From assembly GCF_000281045.1 (NCBI RefSeq), contig NW_008246087.1:14133-35857 (forward strand): a stretch of 21,725 nt of DNA, read 5' to 3'. Below are positions 19,266 through 21,725 of the stretch, in pieces (positions within the stretch are counted from its first letter, which is position 1; each line of letters begins with the position of its first letter). The notes beneath the pieces were generated by a model that was not told the origin of the DNA, did not search any database, and saw only the letters and a list, made by a program, of their open reading frames with translations. Origin of the DNA: Saprolegnia diclina VS20. Its lineage: Eukaryota > Oomycota > Saprolegniomycetes > Saprolegniales > Saprolegniaceae. The position numbers and the translations under genes were made by a program.

Positions 19266-21725
19266 CTACTGGCCCGTTGATTGAATCTTGTCGAGGTAGC
19301 CGCCTTCACTGCAGAGCTCAAAGAAGATGCCGTCGCCTTGGGCAATGAGGGTGCTTGGGCTGTCGCACTGGACGAGGCGGCCGTGGTCAAACACGAGGAT
19401 CCGGTTGCAGTCCAAAACCGTGTCGAGACGGTGGGCGATCGTGAGGACCGTCGAGTCGGCAAACTCGGTGCGAATCACATGCTGGAGCTTCTGGTCCGTC
19501 GCGTGGTCCATGGCCGCCGTCGCTTCGTCCATGACGACGACCTTGGCGCGCAAGAGGAGCGCACGCGCCATGCACAGCATTTGGCGCTCGCCGACGCTAA
19601 AGTTCTCGCCGTTCTCCTCGACGTCGCTGCTCAAGCCGTCCTTCTCGGTGCGTTCGACCAAGTTGACCTTGCGCAGCACATTCCAGAGGTCGTCGTCTTG
19701 AAACTGGTCAAACGGGTCGAGATATTGGCGGAGCGTGCCCTTGAAGAGGACCGGGTTTTGCGGAATGATCGCAATGCTTTCGCGGAGCGTCTTGAGCCCG
19801 ACCGATGCGCAGTTGACACCGTCGATCGAGATGGACCCGGCCGCGAGCTCGTTGATGCGGAAGAGCGCCATGGTCAAGCTCGACTTGCCAGCCCCCGTGC
19901 GACCGACGATGCCGACCTTTTCCCGGCCCCGAAGCGCGACGCAAACGTCCTTGAGCACGAGCGGGTCGTTCTCCTTGTAGCGGAAGCTGACGTTGTTGAA
20001 CGTAATCGCGCCCTGCGACGGCCACGACTGCGTCGAGACGGCGCCAGGAATCACACGCGGCGCCTCCGGTGGGATCTGCGTGTACTCGATGATGCGCTCG
20101 GGGGACACCATGTTCTTTTCAATCTCGGACGCGTCTTGGATGAGGTACTGGAGGTTGAGCGGCACGTTGAGCGCATAGTTGAAGACGAGGCCGACAAGAC
20201 CGGGCGTCAAGTACACGCGCGCGTAGACAAGCGAGAGCGAGATGACGAGGATCATGCTGGCCGAGAGGAGCTGGTTCTGGAGCATGAACCAGAGCTCGAC
20301 GATCTGCTTGGCGTACACCGACTCGTTGTACCGGTTGACATTGCGGTGGTGAAGACGCTGGAAGCGGCGCTCTTGTTTGGCGCCAAACGCGCGGATGACG
20401 ACCGCGCCGTCGATCGCTTCCGAGATCAAGTTGATCATGGGCGAGTACGTGACCTTCCCGAGGCGCTCAATCTCGCGGGCCGGTTGGAGGTAAAAGCTCC
20501 CGACGCGGTAGTAGACGTAAAACAGCGGCAAAATGAAAAAACTCAGCGACCGGACGACCACGATCGTCGTGCCCATCGCAAAGAGCACGATGAAGAACGT
20601 AGCGAGTACAAACATGAACGAGAAGGGCACGCCGACGTCGAGTGCGTTAAAGTCGCCCGCGAACCGGTTCAAAATGCGGCCGGTTGGATTCGTGTCGAAG
20701 AACTTCATCGGGGCGGCGAGGAGAGCCGACGTCATTTGGTCAAAGAGCGCGCGGGACGCCTTCCGACCCGCGAAGCCGACGCTGAGGATGCGCACCATGA
20801 CGATCGACGCGCTCCCGAGCGAAAAGCACGCGTACACACCGACGTTCCACGCGGCGTTGGCCTGGAAGACGTCGGGCGACTCGACGGCCGACGACGCCGA
20901 CCACTTGCTGAGCCAGAGGTCACCGCAGACCGCGAGGCCCTGCCATGTCGACTGGACGCAGAGCAGAAGCACGACGACCGGCCACCCACCGGCCGCGCGA
21001 AAGTACGCGCCAAAGACGTTGGATGAGACGCGGCCTTCGGAGCGAAACTCTTCGTCGACGAGTTTGCCGTGGACGAGCGGCTCTTCAAAGGTGCCGTCGG
21101 CGTTCTGCCGGGGCGTGTACACCATCTCGTGAAAGCCACCGGGCACGTACGGCGACCGCAGCGACGGCGAGAGCAAGTGCGGCGCGACATTCGAGATCGT
21201 GGTCACGTCATCCATCACGTCATTGTCGTCGTCGTCATCGTTGGTGTACGACATGATCGGGTGCGCGGCGAGCGGTGAAAGGGCCGAGTCGAAGGCTTCT
21301 TTGGCCGTGTTGACAGTTTGCTTGCAGATGCCGTTGCTGATCTCAATCGTACGGTCGATGTGCTTGGACGCAATGATCTCGGGGTTGTGCGTCACGAGCA
21401 GCACCGTCTTCTTGGACAAGAGGCCGAGAAAGCACTTGGTGAAAATCTCATTCGAGACGATCGCGTCCACCGCGGACAAGGGCGAGTCCAAAATGAACAC
21501 GTCGCCGTCGTTGTAGCACGCGCGGGCGAGCGCAATGCGCGCTTTCTGGCCGCCGCTGAGGTTGACGCCCTTCTGGCCAATCTCGGTGCGGTCGCCGGCG
21601 GGGAAAGCGGCGAGATCTTTTGTCAACGCGCAGGCGTCAATGACAGCAGCGTACTTTTTGCGGTCGTACGGCTTGCCAAAGAGGATGTTTTCGCGGATCG
21701 TCATGTTTTGAATCCACGCCTGCTG
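19266..21725 (-). CDS. ABCC/MRP-type ABC transporter, C-terminal part
   Basis: The frame is open to the right edge, so the N-terminus (first membrane domain and NBD1 Walker A) lies outside; 819 residues are visible. In visible numbering: end of NBD1 with signature VNLSGGQKARIALARA (54-69), Walker B VFILDSPLSAVD (76-87) and switch His in VTHNPE; an Asp-rich linker (about 161-174); a second six-helix membrane domain about 240-540; NBD2 with Walker A GRTGAGKSS (608-616), Q-loop IIPQNPVLF (653-661), signature FSVGERQML (709-717), Walker B VVVMDEATAAMD (728-739) and IAHRLD. The FSVGERQ form and the NBD layout are typical of ABCC exporters, which move glutathione or other anion conjugates and drugs out of the cytosol or into vacuoles. 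NBD1 has Ser where the catalytic acid would be, so only NBD2 should be fully active (inference). Substrate unknown. Confidence 0.93.
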   Translation of the reverse strand, partial: QQAWIQNMTIRENILFGKPYDRKKYAAVIDACALTKDLAAFPAGDRTEIGQKGVNLSGGQKARIALARACYNDGDVFILDSPLSAVDAIVSNEIFTKCFLGLLSKKTVLLVTHNPEIIASKHIDRTIEISNGICKQTVNTAKEAFDSALSPLAAHPIMSYTNDDDDDNDVMDDVTTISNVAPHLLSPSLRSPYVPGGFHEMVYTPRQNADGTFEEPLVHGKLVDEEFRSEGRVSSNVFGAYFRAAGGWPVVVLLLCVQSTWQGLAVCGDLWLSKWSASSAVESPDVFQANAAWNVGVYACFSLGSASIVMVRILSVGFAGRKASRALFDQMTSALLAAPMKFFDTNPTGRILNRFAGDFNALDVGVPFSFMFVLATFFIVLFAMGTTIVVVRSLSFFILPLFYVYYRVGSFYLQPAREIERLGKVTYSPMINLISEAIDGAVVIRAFGAKQERRFQRLHHRNVNRYNESVYAKQIVELWFMLQNQLLSASMILVISLSLVYARVYLTPGLVGLVFNYALNVPLNLQYLIQDASEIEKNMVSPERIIEYTQIPPEAPRVIPGAVSTQSWPSQGAITFNNVSFRYKENDPLVLKDVCVALRGREKVGIVGRTGAGKSSLTMALFRINELAAGSISIDGVNCASVGLKTLRESIAIIPQNPVLFKGTLRQYLDPFDQFQDDDLWNVLRKVNLVERTEKDGLSSDVEENGENFSVGERQMLCMARALLLRAKVVVMDEATAAMDHATDQKLQHVIRTEFADSTVLTIAHRLDTVLDCNRILVFDHGRLVQCDSPSTLIAQGDGIFFELCSEGGYLDKIQSTGQ

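Overview
The window looks like nuclear DNA from an oomycete, most likely a Saprolegniales-type water mould (inference). Genes are compact, GC-rich at third codon positions and nearly intron-free. The only two introns I can place are 46 and 56 nt with GT/AG ends. The 5' leaders look very short: matches to the oomycete Inr/FPR core promoter lie 10-30 nt before several start codons. The ketol-acid reductoisomerase is of the plant/algal long type. No tRNA, rRNA, CRISPR array or intact mobile element was found.

Layout: 1-58 (-) is the first 19 codons of a basic, histone-like protein that runs off the left edge. 59-2302 is gene-poor and holds a degenerate ~160-bp repeat, a possible decayed coding patch and a pair of GC-rich double-hairpin repeats. 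2303-3652 (-) is an ENT (SLC29-type) transporter. 4277-10303 (-) is a three-exon, 1974-residue CHD-like chromatin remodeller. 11301-13250 (-) is a 649-residue protein with a Ser-rich N-terminal half and a C-terminal helical bundle resembling a hemerythrin fold without its metal ligands. 13251-15526 is a long spacer with a perfect 12-bp hairpin and promoter-like motifs. 15527-17011 (+) is ketol-acid reductoisomerase. 17138-18484 (-) is a second ENT transporter, convergent with it. 19266-21725 (-) is the C-terminal part of an ABCC/MRP-type full transporter that continues past the right edge.

The genes form no obvious pathway: two nucleoside-type carriers, a multidrug-type ABC exporter, one step of valine/isoleucine synthesis and one chromatin regulator. 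The most striking object is the remodeller. It combines a chromodomain, a bromodomain and PHD finger that seem to sit inside a second chromodomain, a Cys-rich patch, a PDZ-like domain, the SNF2 ATPase, and a C-terminal run of PHD-type fingers resembling the NSD histone methyltransferase module. I know of no standard CHD family with this order. Other points worth a second look are the degenerate hemerythrin-like fold, a paired hairpin repeat with a compensatory base change, and an ABCC NBD1 with Ser at the catalytic Glu position, as in CFTR.
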